A stretch of 53,466 nucleotides of DNA from contig NZ_AKKU01000028.1 of the NCBI RefSeq assembly GCF_000272005.1, positions 1-53,466 on the forward strand, read 5' to 3'. The position numbers and the translations under genes are program-made. Positions 8,191-16,277 of this stretch are shown piece by piece. The notes beneath the pieces were generated by a model that had not been told where the DNA came from, did no database searches, and saw only the letters and a list, made by a program, of their open reading frames with translations. The number at the start of each line of letters is the position of its first letter. The first letter of the stretch is position 1. This DNA is from Alishewanella agri BL06. Its GTDB lineage: Bacteria > Pseudomonadota > Gammaproteobacteria > Enterobacterales > Alteromonadaceae.

Positions 8191-9783
8191 TTGAGCTCCA
8201 GCATTTCTCAACGTTTGGCTGCACTGCAGCAAGCCGGCCAGCAACACAGTATCAAAGGTATAAAACGCGGTATAGAGCGCGAGACGCTGCGCGTTAATCA
8301 GGATGGTTCTCTGGCTCAAACGCCACATCCGGTGGCCCTTGGCTCTGCGTTGACCCATCCCTGGATTACTACTGATTTTTCGGAGTCTTTACTGGAGTTT
8401 ATTACTCCAGCCAGTGCCGACTTAGAGCTTACCTTGGCACAACTGACTGATATTCATCGTTTTACGCTAAAAAAATTGCAGCTGGAGCGACTCTGGCCGG
8501 CTAGTATGCCGTGTTATATCACCGATCAACACCAGATCCCGCTGGCGCAATACGGCACATCTAATGTCGGAAAAATGAAAACGCTGTATCGTCAGGGTTT
8601 AAAGAACCGCTATGGCAGTATGATGCAGGCGATCAGTGGCGTCCATTTTAACTTCTCGCTGCCGCAGAGCTTCTGGCAGGCTTATAAGCCGTTAGTTGGC
8701 GATAACGGTAGCCTACAGGATTTTGTGTCTGAACAGTATCTGGCGTTAATTCGTAACTATAAGCGTTATGCCTGGCTGATCGTGTATCTGTTTGGCGCTT
8801 CACCAGCCATGTGTCAGTCATTCCTTGAGGGGCGTCAATCGCGCTATTCTTTCCAGAAGCTGGGGAAGGGAACGCTCTATCTGCCTTATGCGACCTCACT
8901 GCGAATGAGTGATCTGGGTTATACCAACAGTGCGCAATCCAGTTTAAACATCACTTACAACAGCCTGCCGGAATATATTGCTGGTTTGCACGCCGCCGTA
9001 ACCCAGCCGTCTTCAGAATATCAAAGTATTGGCGTAAAAGTGGACGGTGAGTTTCAGCAGTTAAATAGTAATGTGCTGCAAATTGAAAACGAGTTTTACT
9101 CGACTATCCGTCCAAAGCGTACTACGGAATCGGGCGAGCGTCCTACCTGTGCCTTATCAAAACGCGGGGTTGAGTATATTGAAGTTCGCGCCCTGGATGT
9201 GAATCCGTTTAGTAGTATTGGCATTACGGCTGAGCAAATGCGTTTTCTGGATATTTTTCTGGTCTATTGTTTACTTGAGCAAAGTCCGGACTTATCAGCC
9301 CGTGAGCAGCAAGTGACCGAGCAAAATCTGAAAAAGGTGGTGACAGATGGTCGGCGTCATAATCTGGAGCTAATCCAGGATGGTCAGCCACGACTGATGC
9401 AAGATTGGGCCGAGCAACTATTCGCTGACATGATGCCAATAGCTAAATGGTTGGATGAGGTTTATCAGAGTGACCGCTATCAGGCGGCAATGCGTCAGTA
9501 TTATTTAAGCTTGCTCGATCCGGCGCAAACCCCGTCTGGCAAAATCCTCAATCATTTGCTTAGTAGCCGGCAGGACAATGGCCACTATATGCGTGAGCTG
9601 GCGGAAACGTATCGCGCGCAACTGTTAGCCGAAAGCTATCAGGTTTATACCGAGGAAGATTTCGTCAGCACTGCCAGTACATCGCTGACCAAGCAGCAGC
9701 AAATTGAAGCGGCGGACACCATGAGCTTTGAACAGTATCTGGCTGAATATTTTGCTGAAGTTCCAGCCTGTACTCAGGCCTGA
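8191..9783 (+). CDS. gshA: Glutamate--cysteine ligase GshA
   Basis: GshA catalyses the ATP-dependent first step of glutathione synthesis, joining L-glutamate and L-cysteine in the cytoplasm. The 530-residue chain fits the gammaproteobacterial class (E. coli 518), with the N-terminal stretch GIERETLRV and the central regions GVHFNFS and RYSFQKLGKG. The start codon is TTG at 8191, supported by AAGGA 6-7 bases upstream; no nearby ATG suits the family N-terminus. The second glutathione gene, gshB, is not in the window. On the minus strand directly downstream is the candidate small RNA described separately, a position reminiscent of the MicA locus. Confidence 0.95.
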   Translation: MSSSISQRLAALQQAGQQHSIKGIKRGIERETLRVNQDGSLAQTPHPVALGSALTHPWITTDFSESLLEFITPASADLELTLAQLTDIHRFTLKKLQLERLWPASMPCYITDQHQIPLAQYGTSNVGKMKTLYRQGLKNRYGSMMQAISGVHFNFSLPQSFWQAYKPLVGDNGSLQDFVSEQYLALIRNYKRYAWLIVYLFGASPAMCQSFLEGRQSRYSFQKLGKGTLYLPYATSLRMSDLGYTNSAQSSLNITYNSLPEYIAGLHAAVTQPSSEYQSIGVKVDGEFQQLNSNVLQIENEFYSTIRPKRTTESGERPTCALSKRGVEYIEVRALDVNPFSSIGITAEQMRFLDIFLVYCLLEQSPDLSAREQQVTEQNLKKVVTDGRRHNLELIQDGQPRLMQDWAEQLFADMMPIAKWLDEVYQSDRYQAAMRQYYLSLLDPAQTPSGKILNHLLSSRQDNGHYMRELAETYRAQLLAESYQVYTEEDFVSTASTSLTKQQQIEAADTMSFEQYLAEYFAEVPACTQA

Positions 9784-9798
9784 GTGGCTTAGCCGGAT

Positions 9799-9871
9799 AA
9801 AAAAACGGCTACCAGAGGTAGCCGTGAAGGAGAATCCAGGGAAAACAAAAACTTGGTTTGCATCCATGCAT
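9799..9871 (-). ncRNA. Candidate sigma-E-dependent small RNA downstream of gshA (MicA-like position)
   Basis: The minus strand of the gshA-transglycosylase gap reads as a complete small-RNA gene. A 9-bp stem ACGGCTACC / GGTAGCCGT with loop TCT (9805-9825) is followed on the minus strand by seven T residues (9805-9799), a canonical intrinsic terminator for leftward transcription. No leftward gene lies next to it. About 50 bases upstream is a sigma-E-like promoter giving a start near 9869-9873, so an RNA of about 71-75 nt. Known biology: E. coli MicA is a 72-nt sigma-E-dependent RNA lying just downstream of gshA on the opposite strand. The stretch UCCCUGGAUUC here differs by one base from UCCCUGAAUUC in MicA as I recall it. 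A C/U-rich segment UCUCCUUC could pair with Shine-Dalgarno sequences. Homology to MicA is inference. Confidence 0.55.
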
Positions 9872-9875
9872 ACTG

Positions 9876-9903
9876 TTAGAATCTGACTGATGCCTATAGT
9901 TCA
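9876..9903 (-). promoter_or_regulatory. Sigma-E-like promoter of the candidate small RNA
   Basis: On the minus strand, TGAACTA (9903-9897) and TCTAA (9880-9876) are separated by 16 bp. The sigma-E consensus is GGAACTT with a TCTRA/TCAAA-type -10; here the core GAACT and the whole -10 match. The -35 overlaps the first codons of the plus-strand lipoprotein gene. Confidence 0.5.
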
Positions 9904-10528
9904 AAAAAAGTTTAAAAAAAATAACTCTTTGATTCTGCTAAGCTTGTTAGTGCTGCTTGGCGGCTGCGCTACGCCACCGCCGCAAAACAAAAGTAATATC
10001 TGCGAAATTTTCGGTGAAAATCGCGCCTGGTATAAGGCAACGGCCAATGCCAGTGAAAAATGGGGCATGCCAATCGCAGTGCCGATCAGCTTTATGTATC
10101 AGGAAAGCGGCTTTAAGCATAATGCTAAGCCGCCGATGCGCTACTTCCTTGGCTTTATTCCTTATGGTCGCGGCAGCTCTGCTTATGGCTACTCGCAAGC
10201 CAAAACACCAACCTGGGACGATTATGTCAAGGATACCGGCCGCTTTTTTGCCAGTCGCAGCAATTTTGCTGACGCAGTAGACTTTATCGGTTGGTATATA
10301 GATAAAACCCATCAGGTTAATAAAGTTGCCAAAGACGATGCTTACCGGCTTTACCTGAACTATCACGAGGGGTGGGGCGGCTATCGGCGCGGTACTTACC
10401 GCAATAAAAGCTGGTTACAGAATACGGCCAGGCGGGTTGATGATCGCGCCAGAATGTATCAGCAGCAGCTACAAGGCTGTGAGAAAGACCTCAAACGTGG
10501 CTGGTTAAGCCGTCTGCTGTTCGGTTGA
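9890..10528 (+). CDS. Lipoprotein with transglycosylase SLT-type domain
   Basis: The 212-residue product starts with a lysine-rich n-region, a hydrophobic helix and a lipobox LGGC (Cys26), so it should be a lipoprotein. The body resembles a soluble lytic transglycosylase fold: Glu72 in YQESGF is the likely catalytic acid, followed by GRGSSAYGYSQAKTPTWDDY, similar to the conserved SAYG-x-Q block of SLT domains, and a LNYHEGWGGY block near 150-159. Such enzymes cleave MurNAc-GlcNAc bonds in peptidoglycan. There is no clear Shine-Dalgarno before the ATG, and the sigma-E-like promoter of the candidate sRNA overlaps codons 3-5 on the other strand. The stop lies 6 bp from that of the convergent corB. 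Confidence 0.8.
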   Translation: MPIVQKKFKKNNSLILLSLLVLLGGCATPPPQNKSNICEIFGENRAWYKATANASEKWGMPIAVPISFMYQESGFKHNAKPPMRYFLGFIPYGRGSSAYGYSQAKTPTWDDYVKDTGRFFASRSNFADAVDFIGWYIDKTHQVNKVAKDDAYRLYLNYHEGWGGYRRGTYRNKSWLQNTARRVDDRARMYQQQLQGCEKDLKRGWLSRLLFG

Positions 10529-10534
10529 GACACT

Positions 10535-11791
10535 TTAAGGCAATACCAGCCGCACCGTTTTAATCATATTATCCTGCACATCCAGAATTTCCAGCTGAAA
10601 ACCGGCAATTTTGACACTCATTGAACCTTGCGGGATTTCTTCCAGATGCTCTAATAACAAACCATTCAGGGTTTTCGGACCATCGGTAGGAAAATCGAGC
10701 TGCATTTGCCGGTTCAGATCACGCAGGTTAATACTGCCATCTATCAGATAAGAACCGTCTGGCTGCTGCAGAATATCTTCGTGCTTATCTTCAATCACGT
10801 CAGTGGTAAATTCGCCTACCACTTCTTCCAGAATATCCTCCAGGGTGACCAGCCCCTGAATATCACCATACTCATCTACCACTAAACCGATTCGTTCTTT
10901 GGTACTCTGAAATTTTAACAGTTGGGTATTTAGCGGCGTACCTTCCGGGATATAATAAATTTCATGTACTGAGCGCAGCAGGCTGGCTTTGGTAAATTGT
11001 TCTTTTAACAGCAGGCGCACCAGATCTCGCGGATGCACAAAGCCAATCGCATCATCCATGCTATCCCGGTACAGTAATACCCGGCTATGTTGAGCATTCG
11101 CCAGCTGACGCACGATATCTTTCCAATCATCGTTAACGTCGATACCGGTGATTTCGTTGCGCGGCGTCATGATGTCTTCAACCGTTACATTTTCCAGATC
11201 CAGCACGCCAACCAGCATACTCTGGTGTTGTTCCGGAATTAGCGCGCCGGCTTCATGCACTACAGTTCGTAATTCTTCAGCACTTAAACTGTTGCCCTGA
11301 TGTTTTTCCGGGCTGACGCCCATAATGGCCAGCAAGCCATTAGTGATCCAGTTAATTAACCAGACCAGCGGATAGAATATTTTTAACAGTGGTTTTAACA
11401 GGGCGGAGCTTGGGAAGGCAATGCGTTCAGGATGCAGGGCGGCCAGGGTTTTCGGGGTAACTTCGGCAAATACCAGAATCACCAGGGTCAGGACGACGGT
11501 TGCGATAGCGATGCCGGCATCTCCGTACAAACGCATGCCTATGATAGTGGCAATAGCTGAAGCGGCGATATTAACCAGGTTGTTACCAATCAGAATCAGG
11601 CCGATTAGCCGATCTGGCCGGTCTAGCAGCTCTGACACACGTTTTGCGCCCTTATGCTGCTCATTTTCAAGGTGCTTTAACCGGTACCGGTTAACCGACA
11701 TCATGCCTGTTTCTGATCCTGAGAAATAGGCTGAGATAAACAGCAGTACTCCCAAAATAATAAAGAGTGTACTGGTTGAGATTGCGTCCAA
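10535..11791 (-). CDS. corB: CorB/YfjD family membrane protein (DUF21-CBS-CorC_HlyC)
   Basis: This 418-residue protein belongs to the CNNM/CorC family implicated in magnesium (or cobalt) efflux at the inner membrane. It contains an N-terminal DUF21 transmembrane domain (about 1-185, with SAYFSGSETGMMSVNRYRL), a CBS pair (about 205-330, including VTVEDIMTPRNEI and LVVDEYGDIQGLVTLEDILEE) and a C-terminal CorC_HlyC domain (about 345-415). The N-terminus MDAISTSTL is close to E. coli YfjD. The start codon is TTG at 11791. It is the second gene of a leftward pair with ypjD (about 43 bp gap), adjacent to ffh as in E. coli. Metal specificity cannot be read from the sequence. Confidence 0.9.
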   Translation of the reverse strand: MDAISTSTLFIILGVLLFISAYFSGSETGMMSVNRYRLKHLENEQHKGAKRVSELLDRPDRLIGLILIGNNLVNIAASAIATIIGMRLYGDAGIAIATVVLTLVILVFAEVTPKTLAALHPERIAFPSSALLKPLLKIFYPLVWLINWITNGLLAIMGVSPEKHQGNSLSAEELRTVVHEAGALIPEQHQSMLVGVLDLENVTVEDIMTPRNEITGIDVNDDWKDIVRQLANAQHSRVLLYRDSMDDAIGFVHPRDLVRLLLKEQFTKASLLRSVHEIYYIPEGTPLNTQLLKFQSTKERIGLVVDEYGDIQGLVTLEDILEEVVGEFTTDVIEDKHEDILQQPDGSYLIDGSINLRDLNRQMQLDFPTDGPKTLNGLLLEHLEEIPQGSMSVKIAGFQLEILDVQDNMIKTVRLVLP

Positions 11792-11834
11792 ACGTTAATT
11801 ACCTTTATGGCCTAACATAAATTAAGTGGCAGTA

Positions 11835-12626
11835 TCAAAATCTGCCTAGCAACACCTCTTTTACAAAGCGGCTGCCAAAATAAGCCAGGGTGAGCAACAC
11901 GCTACCACTGATTGTCAGCGTAATAGCGGTTTTGCCACGCCAGCCAAGACGAGCATGTCCCCAGCTTAAAGCACCGAATAACACTAAAGCCAGTAAACTT
12001 AACAGGCTTTTATGATCTATCCAGTCTGTCATAAAAGGAATACCACTGAGTAACGCCAGCGCTAACAGCAAGGTTCCAGCCGCTAACAGGCGAAACTGCA
12101 GATTTTCAGCTTGTAATAATGGCGGCAAAAAGCGACTGACACCAGAAAAATTTTTCTGTTTCAACTTATAACTAATATAAGACACTTGAATTGAATACAA
12201 GGTGGCCATAATCAGTACAACATAGGCCGTAAAGGCGATAGCGATATGGACTAACAAGCCAGCATTCTGCTCCAGATGCTGCAGCTGAACTGAAACCGGG
12301 AACAACAAACTGGCCAGCAAAATCAGCGCAGCACAGCCATACACCAGTGGTAATAGAAGCACCGCGGGTGAGCGCAGTGATGTTAGCGTAACGGACAGGG
12401 TGAGTAACCAGCACACCAGCGAGCTGACATTAAGTAAACTGAAGTTTTGACCCTGCCCGGTGAAAATGCTGTCTACCAGCGCCAGCATATGCAGTACCAC
12501 TGCCGCAGTACCGGCACTGAACGTCAGTTTAAAATTCGGTCCTGCCGGGTGGAACAAACGCCAAAGCAGGGTAACCGTTGCAACCGTATAGGCAGTCAGG
12601 GCCAACGCGGGTAACAACCAAGGCAT
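11835..12626 (-). CDS. ypjD: Inner membrane protein YpjD (cytochrome c assembly / CcsA-like family)
   Basis: A 263-residue polytopic membrane protein with about eight hydrophobic helices. It belongs to the CytC_asm (CcsA/CcmC-like) family and matches YpjD by length, N-terminus (MPWLLPALALTAYTV) and position beside corB and ffh. The family has heme-handling relatives, but the function of YpjD itself is not established; no WWD-type heme motif is seen. The ATG at 12626 is preferred because AGGAG lies about 9 bases upstream; a GTG three codons earlier abuts that same site. It is divergent from ffh. Confidence 0.85.
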   Translation of the reverse strand: MPWLLPALALTAYTVATVTLLWRLFHPAGPNFKLTFSAGTAAVVLHMLALVDSIFTGQGQNFSLLNVSSLVCWLLTLSVTLTSLRSPAVLLLPLVYGCAALILLASLLFPVSVQLQHLEQNAGLLVHIAIAFTAYVVLIMATLYSIQVSYISYKLKQKNFSGVSRFLPPLLQAENLQFRLLAAGTLLLALALLSGIPFMTDWIDHKSLLSLLALVLFGALSWGHARLGWRGKTAITLTISGSVLLTLAYFGSRFVKEVLLGRF

Positions 12627-12712
12627 GCTTAACACTCCTGTGATGCAGTAAGTTGGCTATTGTATTGCAAGTTTCCGGCAAAGCCCAGCAGCAAGATGGC
12701 TTTGCGCAAAGG

Positions 12713-12741
12713 CTGACGCTGGCATCACAACGCGCTATAAT
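12713..12741 (+). promoter_or_regulatory. Sigma-70 promoter of ffh
   Basis: CTGACG (12713-12718) and a perfect TATAAT (12736-12741) are separated by 17 bp. The predicted start near 12748 gives a leader of about 23 bases before the ffh ATG. Confidence 0.6.
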
Positions 12742-12770
12742 CGGCGCAATTACCGAATTGGATCTCCACT

Positions 12771-14138
12771 ATGTTTGAAAATCTGTCAGATCGTTTAAGC
12801 CGGACCCTGAAAAATATTAGTGGTCGTGGTCGTCTTACCGAAGACAATATTAAAGAAACGCTACGGGAAGTGCGGATGGCACTGCTCGAAGCTGACGTGG
12901 CATTGCCGGTTGTCAAAGACTTTATCAACCAGATCAAAGAGCGCTCTGTGGGTCTGGAGGTCAGCAAAAGTCTGACTCCGGGGCAGGAATTTCTAAAAAT
13001 CGTCCGTAAAGCCCTGGAAGAAGCCATGGGCGAGGCGAATGAAGAGCTGGCCCTGAATACCCAACCGCCGGCGGTGATTCTGATGGCGGGTTTACAGGGG
13101 GCGGGTAAGACCACCTCTGTTGGTAAGCTGGCAAAGTTTCTGACCGAACGGAAAAAGAAAAAAGTGTTAGTGGTATCGGCTGACGTTTACCGGCCTGCCG
13201 CAATTAAACAATTGGAAACCCTGGCCAAAGCGGTCAATGTTGAGTTTTTCCCCAGCGACATCTCGCAGGCGCCGGTTGCCATTGTTAATGCTGCTATCAC
13301 ACATGCCAAAACCCGGATGTTTGATGTGCTGCTGGTCGATACCGCCGGTCGTCTGCATGTCGACAGCGAGATGATGGATGAAATCAAGGCGCTGCATGCC
13401 GCGGTAAAACCGATTGAAACCCTGTTCGTGGTCGATGCCATGACCGGTCAGGATGCGGCTAATACGGCTAAAGCCTTTAACGAAGCCTTGCCATTAACCG
13501 GGGTGATCTTAACCAAAGCCGATGGCGATGCCCGTGGTGGTGCCGCTTTATCTATCCGCCATATTACCGGTAAGCCAATTAAGTTTATCGGTACCGGTGA
13601 GAAAACCGACGCCTTAGAACCCTTCCATCCGGATCGTATCGCCTCGCGCATTTTAGGCATGGGCGATGTGCTAAGCCTGATTGAAGAGCTTGAGCAGAAG
13701 GTCGATAAAGAAAAAACCGCGAAAATGGCGCAGAAGATGATGAAAGGCAAAGGCTTTTCATTGGAGGACTTTCGCGAGCAGCTGGTACAGATGCGTAGCA
13801 TGGGCGGCATGATGTCGCTGATGGATAAACTGCCGGGGATGAAAAATCTGCCGGCAGGTGCTGCCAGCCAGTTAGATGAAAAGCAGTTTGTACGGATGGA
13901 AGCCATTATCAACTCGATGACGCCGAAAGAGCGTGAGTTTCCGGACCTGCTAAAAGGCTCGCGCAAAAAACGAATAGCGGCCGGCTCCGGCACTCAGGTG
14001 CAGGAGATCAATCAGTTGCTGAAACAATTTACTCAAATGCAGAAAATGATGAAGCAAATGAGCGGCAAAGGCGGCTTGATGAAGATGATGCGGGCCATGG
14101 GCGGCAAGTTGCCACCCGGTATGTTACCACCGCGCTGA
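12771..14138 (+). CDS. ffh: Signal recognition particle protein Ffh
   Basis: Ffh is the SRP54-type GTPase that binds signal sequences with 4.5S RNA and delivers ribosomes to FtsY. The 455-residue protein has the N domain (about 1-95), the G domain with P-loop GLQGAGKTT at 107-115 and a DTAGR motif near 190, and a methionine-rich M domain from about 325 (for example MRSMGGMMSLMDKLPGM and MQKMMKQM). Length matches E. coli Ffh (453). It precedes the rpsP operon, a conserved gammaproteobacterial order. A good promoter is seen upstream, and a terminator-like hairpin lies between it and rpsP. Confidence 0.98.
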   Translation: MFENLSDRLSRTLKNISGRGRLTEDNIKETLREVRMALLEADVALPVVKDFINQIKERSVGLEVSKSLTPGQEFLKIVRKALEEAMGEANEELALNTQPPAVILMAGLQGAGKTTSVGKLAKFLTERKKKKVLVVSADVYRPAAIKQLETLAKAVNVEFFPSDISQAPVAIVNAAITHAKTRMFDVLLVDTAGRLHVDSEMMDEIKALHAAVKPIETLFVVDAMTGQDAANTAKAFNEALPLTGVILTKADGDARGGAALSIRHITGKPIKFIGTGEKTDALEPFHPDRIASRILGMGDVLSLIEELEQKVDKEKTAKMAQKMMKGKGFSLEDFREQLVQMRSMGGMMSLMDKLPGMKNLPAGAASQLDEKQFVRMEAIINSMTPKEREFPDLLKGSRKKRIAAGSGTQVQEINQLLKQFTQMQKMMKQMSGKGGLMKMMRAMGGKLPPGMLPPR

Positions 14139-14173
14139 TCCTGGTGTGACGGGTTGCCAGGCCGCGAAATGCC

Positions 14174-14201
14174 TTGCATTCGCGGCAAAAATCCGTACAA
14201 T
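14174..14201 (+). promoter_or_regulatory. Predicted promoter of the rpsP-rimM-trmD-rplS operon
   Basis: TTGCAT (14174-14179) and TACAAT (14196-14201) are spaced 16 bp. The -10 is one base from consensus; the -35 keeps only the TTG. Transcription would start near 14208, exactly where a terminator-like hairpin begins. Confidence 0.45.
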
Positions 14202-14207
14202 GCAGCA

Positions 14208-14242
14208 GCCCTGCAGTCCGACTGCGGGCTTTGTTATTTTTT
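14208..14242 (+). terminator. Terminator-like hairpin in the ffh-rpsP gap (possible rpsP attenuator)
   Basis: GCCC-T-GCAGTC (14208-14218) pairs with GACTGCGGGC (14220-14229), leaving one bulged T, and is followed by TTTGTTATTTTTT. This is a good intrinsic terminator. If the promoter at 14174-14201 is real, it lies in the 5' leader of the ribosomal-protein operon and would act as an attenuator; otherwise it is simply the ffh terminator. Confidence 0.75.
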
Positions 14243-14273
14243 AAAACCTGAACGATTGAAATTAGAGGACGGT

Positions 14274-14525
14274 ATGGTAACTATTCGTTTACAACGTGGT
14301 GGCGCGAAAAAGCGTCCATTTTACCAAGTTGTGGTAGCGGACAGCCGTTTTGCTCGTGATGGCCGTTTTATTGAGCGCGTGGGTTTCTTTAACCCAATCG
14401 CCAGCGGCACTGAAGAGAAACTGCGTCTGGACCTGGATCGCGTTGACCACTGGGTAGCACAAGGTGCTGCACTGAGTGATCGCGTGGCCACTCTGGTAAA
14501 AAACGCTAAGAAAGCAGCTGCTTAA
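14274..14525 (+). CDS. rpsP: 30S ribosomal protein S16
   Basis: S16 (83 residues; E. coli 82) binds 16S rRNA and helps assemble the 30S subunit. The N-terminus [25 protein letters not shown] is diagnostic of the family. The ATG at 14274 is preceded by AGAGGA at a normal distance. An in-frame upstream extension to 14154 would translate through the terminator-like leader and is rejected. It is the first gene of the conserved rpsP-rimM-trmD-rplS operon, with 12 bp to rimM. Confidence 0.98.
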   Translation: MVTIRLQRGGAKKRPFYQVVVADSRFARDGRFIERVGFFNPIASGTEEKLRLDLDRVDHWVAQGAALSDRVATLVKNAKKAAA

Positions 14526-14537
14526 TTAGCAAGGCGT

Positions 14538-15080
14538 GTGGAGTTGTCACTGTTGAGTGAAAAAGATTTTGTAGTACTTGGCAAGTTTGGTGCGGTTTAC
14601 GGCATCAATGGCTGGCTAAAAATTAACTCCTACACGGACATCCCGGAAGGGATTTTTGATTACACACCCTGGCAGGTCAAATTTCAGGGTAACTGGCAGA
14701 CAGTAACAGTCAGCAGCTGGAAACGGCATAGTAATGGCTTAATCGCCAAACTGACTGACATTAATGTCCGGGAACAGGCGCAGGCCTATGTCAATGCTGA
14801 AATCGCGGTTGCTGCCAATGCCTTACCGGCGCTGGACGATGGCGAGTACTACTGGAAAGATCTGATGGATCTGAAAGTCGTGAATGAGCAAGGCTATGAT
14901 CTGGGCGTGGTAACCGACTTAATGGAAACCGGCTCTAACGATGTGTTAGTGGTGAAAGCCAACCGGACTGACGCCTTTGGTAAGGGTGAGCGTTTAATTC
15001 CCTATCTTGATCAGACCGTGATCAAGCAGGTGGATTTAACCGCGAAGCAAATCACAGTAGATTGGGACCCGGCGTTTTAA
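14538..15080 (+). CDS. rimM: 16S rRNA processing / ribosome maturation factor RimM
   Basis: RimM binds the 30S head through S19 and promotes 16S maturation. The protein has the N-terminal RimM beta-barrel ([17 protein letters not shown] onward) and a C-terminal PRC-barrel-like domain ending in VDWDPAF, with the family motif [13 protein letters not shown]. Two starts are possible: GTG at 14538 (180 residues) or TTG at 14553 (175 residues), the latter having GGAG 9 bases upstream. I list the longer form. The stop codon overlaps the trmD start by one base (TAATG), indicating translational coupling. Confidence 0.95.
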   Translation: MELSLLSEKDFVVLGKFGAVYGINGWLKINSYTDIPEGIFDYTPWQVKFQGNWQTVTVSSWKRHSNGLIAKLTDINVREQAQAYVNAEIAVAANALPALDDGEYYWKDLMDLKVVNEQGYDLGVVTDLMETGSNDVLVVKANRTDAFGKGERLIPYLDQTVIKQVDLTAKQITVDWDPAF

Positions 15081-15853
15081 TGCAGGAACAACCAAGGTGG
15101 GTGGGCGTTGTCTCACTGTTTCCGGAGATGTTTCAGGCGATTACGCAATACGGTGTCACTGGTCGGGCTGTAAAGCAGGGCATTATTCAGCTGCAGTGTT
15201 TTAACCCGCGGGATTTTACCACGGACAAACATCGGACTGTTGATGACCGGCCTTATGGCGGCGGCCCCGGTATGCTGATGATGGTGCAGCCACTGACCGA
15301 TGCCATTCGCGCGGCGAAAGCCACAGCGGGAGGTAAGGTGCATACGGTTTATTTGTCGCCGCAAGGCCGCAAATTAGACCAGCAAGGTGTGGTTGAACTG
15401 GCAAAACATCCGCAACTGCTCCTGGTAGCAGGCCGTTACGAAGGAATTGACGAGCGCGTGATCGAAACCGAAATTGACGAAGAATGGTCAATCGGTGATT
15501 ACGTACTAAGCGGGGGCGAGTTGCCGGCAATGGTGTTAATTGATGCCGTGTCGCGACTGGTGCCCGGGGTTTTGGGACATGATTTATCTGCTGAGCAGGA
15601 TTCGTTTGCAGCCGGCTTGTTGGATTGTCCACATTATACCCGCCCTGAGGTGTTAGCAGACAAACAGGTACCCGCCGTATTGCTGAGTGGGCACCATGAA
15701 GAAATTAGACGCTGGCGTCTGAAACAGGCTCTCGGTAGAACCTGGTTAAGACGGCCGGATATGTTAAATTCCCTGGCTCTGACTAAGGAGCAACGCAAAT
15801 TACTGGCAGAATTCCAACAGGAATACCAGGCGTTGCAGCAGCAAGCAAGATAG
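15080..15853 (+). CDS. trmD: tRNA (guanine-37-N1)-methyltransferase TrmD
   Basis: TrmD uses S-adenosylmethionine to methylate G37 in tRNAs reading codons that start with C or with certain G-containing anticodons, preventing +1 frameshifting. The 257-residue protein (E. coli 255) shows the SPOUT trefoil-knot blocks: [19 protein letters not shown] and [13 protein letters not shown]. The ATG at 15080 overlaps the rimM stop; a longer in-frame start at 15062 inside rimM lacks family support. It is the third gene of the operon, 26 bp before rplS. Confidence 0.97.
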   Translation: MQEQPRWVGVVSLFPEMFQAITQYGVTGRAVKQGIIQLQCFNPRDFTTDKHRTVDDRPYGGGPGMLMMVQPLTDAIRAAKATAGGKVHTVYLSPQGRKLDQQGVVELAKHPQLLLVAGRYEGIDERVIETEIDEEWSIGDYVLSGGELPAMVLIDAVSRLVPGVLGHDLSAEQDSFAAGLLDCPHYTRPEVLADKQVPAVLLSGHHEEIRRWRLKQALGRTWLRRPDMLNSLALTKEQRKLLAEFQQEYQALQQQAR

Positions 15854-15879
15854 TTAACTCCAGGTAAAGTGAGATTGTT

Positions 15880-16239
15880 ATGAGCAAAGTTAGCCAAAAC
15901 ATCATCAAGCAACTTGAACAGGAACAACTGAAAAAAGACGTTCCTGCATTCGCTCCAGGTGACACTGTAGTGGTTCAGGTTAAAGTTAAAGAAGGTGACA
16001 AAACCCGTTTACAGGCCTACGAAGGCGTTGTTATCGCCAAGCGTAACCGTGGTCTGCACTCTGCGTTCACCGTACGTAAAATCTCTAATGGCGAAGGTGT
16101 TGAGCGTGTATTCCAGACGCACAGCCCGCTGGTAGACAGCATCACCGTTAAACGTCGTGGTGCCGTTCGCCGTGCTAAGCTTTACTACTTACGCGATCGT
16201 TCAGGTAAATCAGCGCGTATCCGCGAAAAGCTTAACTAA
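15880..16239 (+). CDS. rplS: 50S ribosomal protein L19
   Basis: L19 (119 residues; E. coli 115) lies at the subunit interface of the large subunit. The blocks [39 protein letters not shown] and [16 protein letters not shown] are typical. It closes the rpsP operon and is followed at once by a strong intrinsic terminator. Confidence 0.98.
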   Translation: MSKVSQNIIKQLEQEQLKKDVPAFAPGDTVVVQVKVKEGDKTRLQAYEGVVIAKRNRGLHSAFTVRKISNGEGVERVFQTHSPLVDSITVKRRGAVRRAKLYYLRDRSGKSARIREKLN

Positions 16240-16247
16240 GCTGTTAA

Positions 16248-16277
16248 GGGCCGGCACTATGCCGGCCCTGTTTTTTT
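16248..16277 (+). terminator. Intrinsic terminator of the rpsP-rplS operon
   Basis: GGGCCGGC (16248-16255) pairs with GCCGGCCC (16261-16268) around loop ACTAT, followed by TG and seven T residues. The last T is directly next to the ATG of the next gene, so the terminator fills the entire translation-initiation region of that gene. Confidence 0.85.

Noticed and set aside
9947..10366. A 139-residue minus-strand ORF, possibly the leftward gene served by the terminator at 9799-9825
   Set aside because: It is antisense to the lipoprotein transglycosylase, has no ribosome binding site or recognisable domain, and the sRNA promoter lies downstream of its stop codon.
13448..13993. A 181-residue minus-strand ORF inside ffh
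   Set aside because: Fully antisense to the well-conserved Ffh coding sequence, with no start signal or family resemblance.
14154..14273. In-frame N-terminal extension of rpsP
   Set aside because: It would translate through the terminator-like leader; S16 proteins start at MVTIRL and a good ribosome binding site precedes that ATG.
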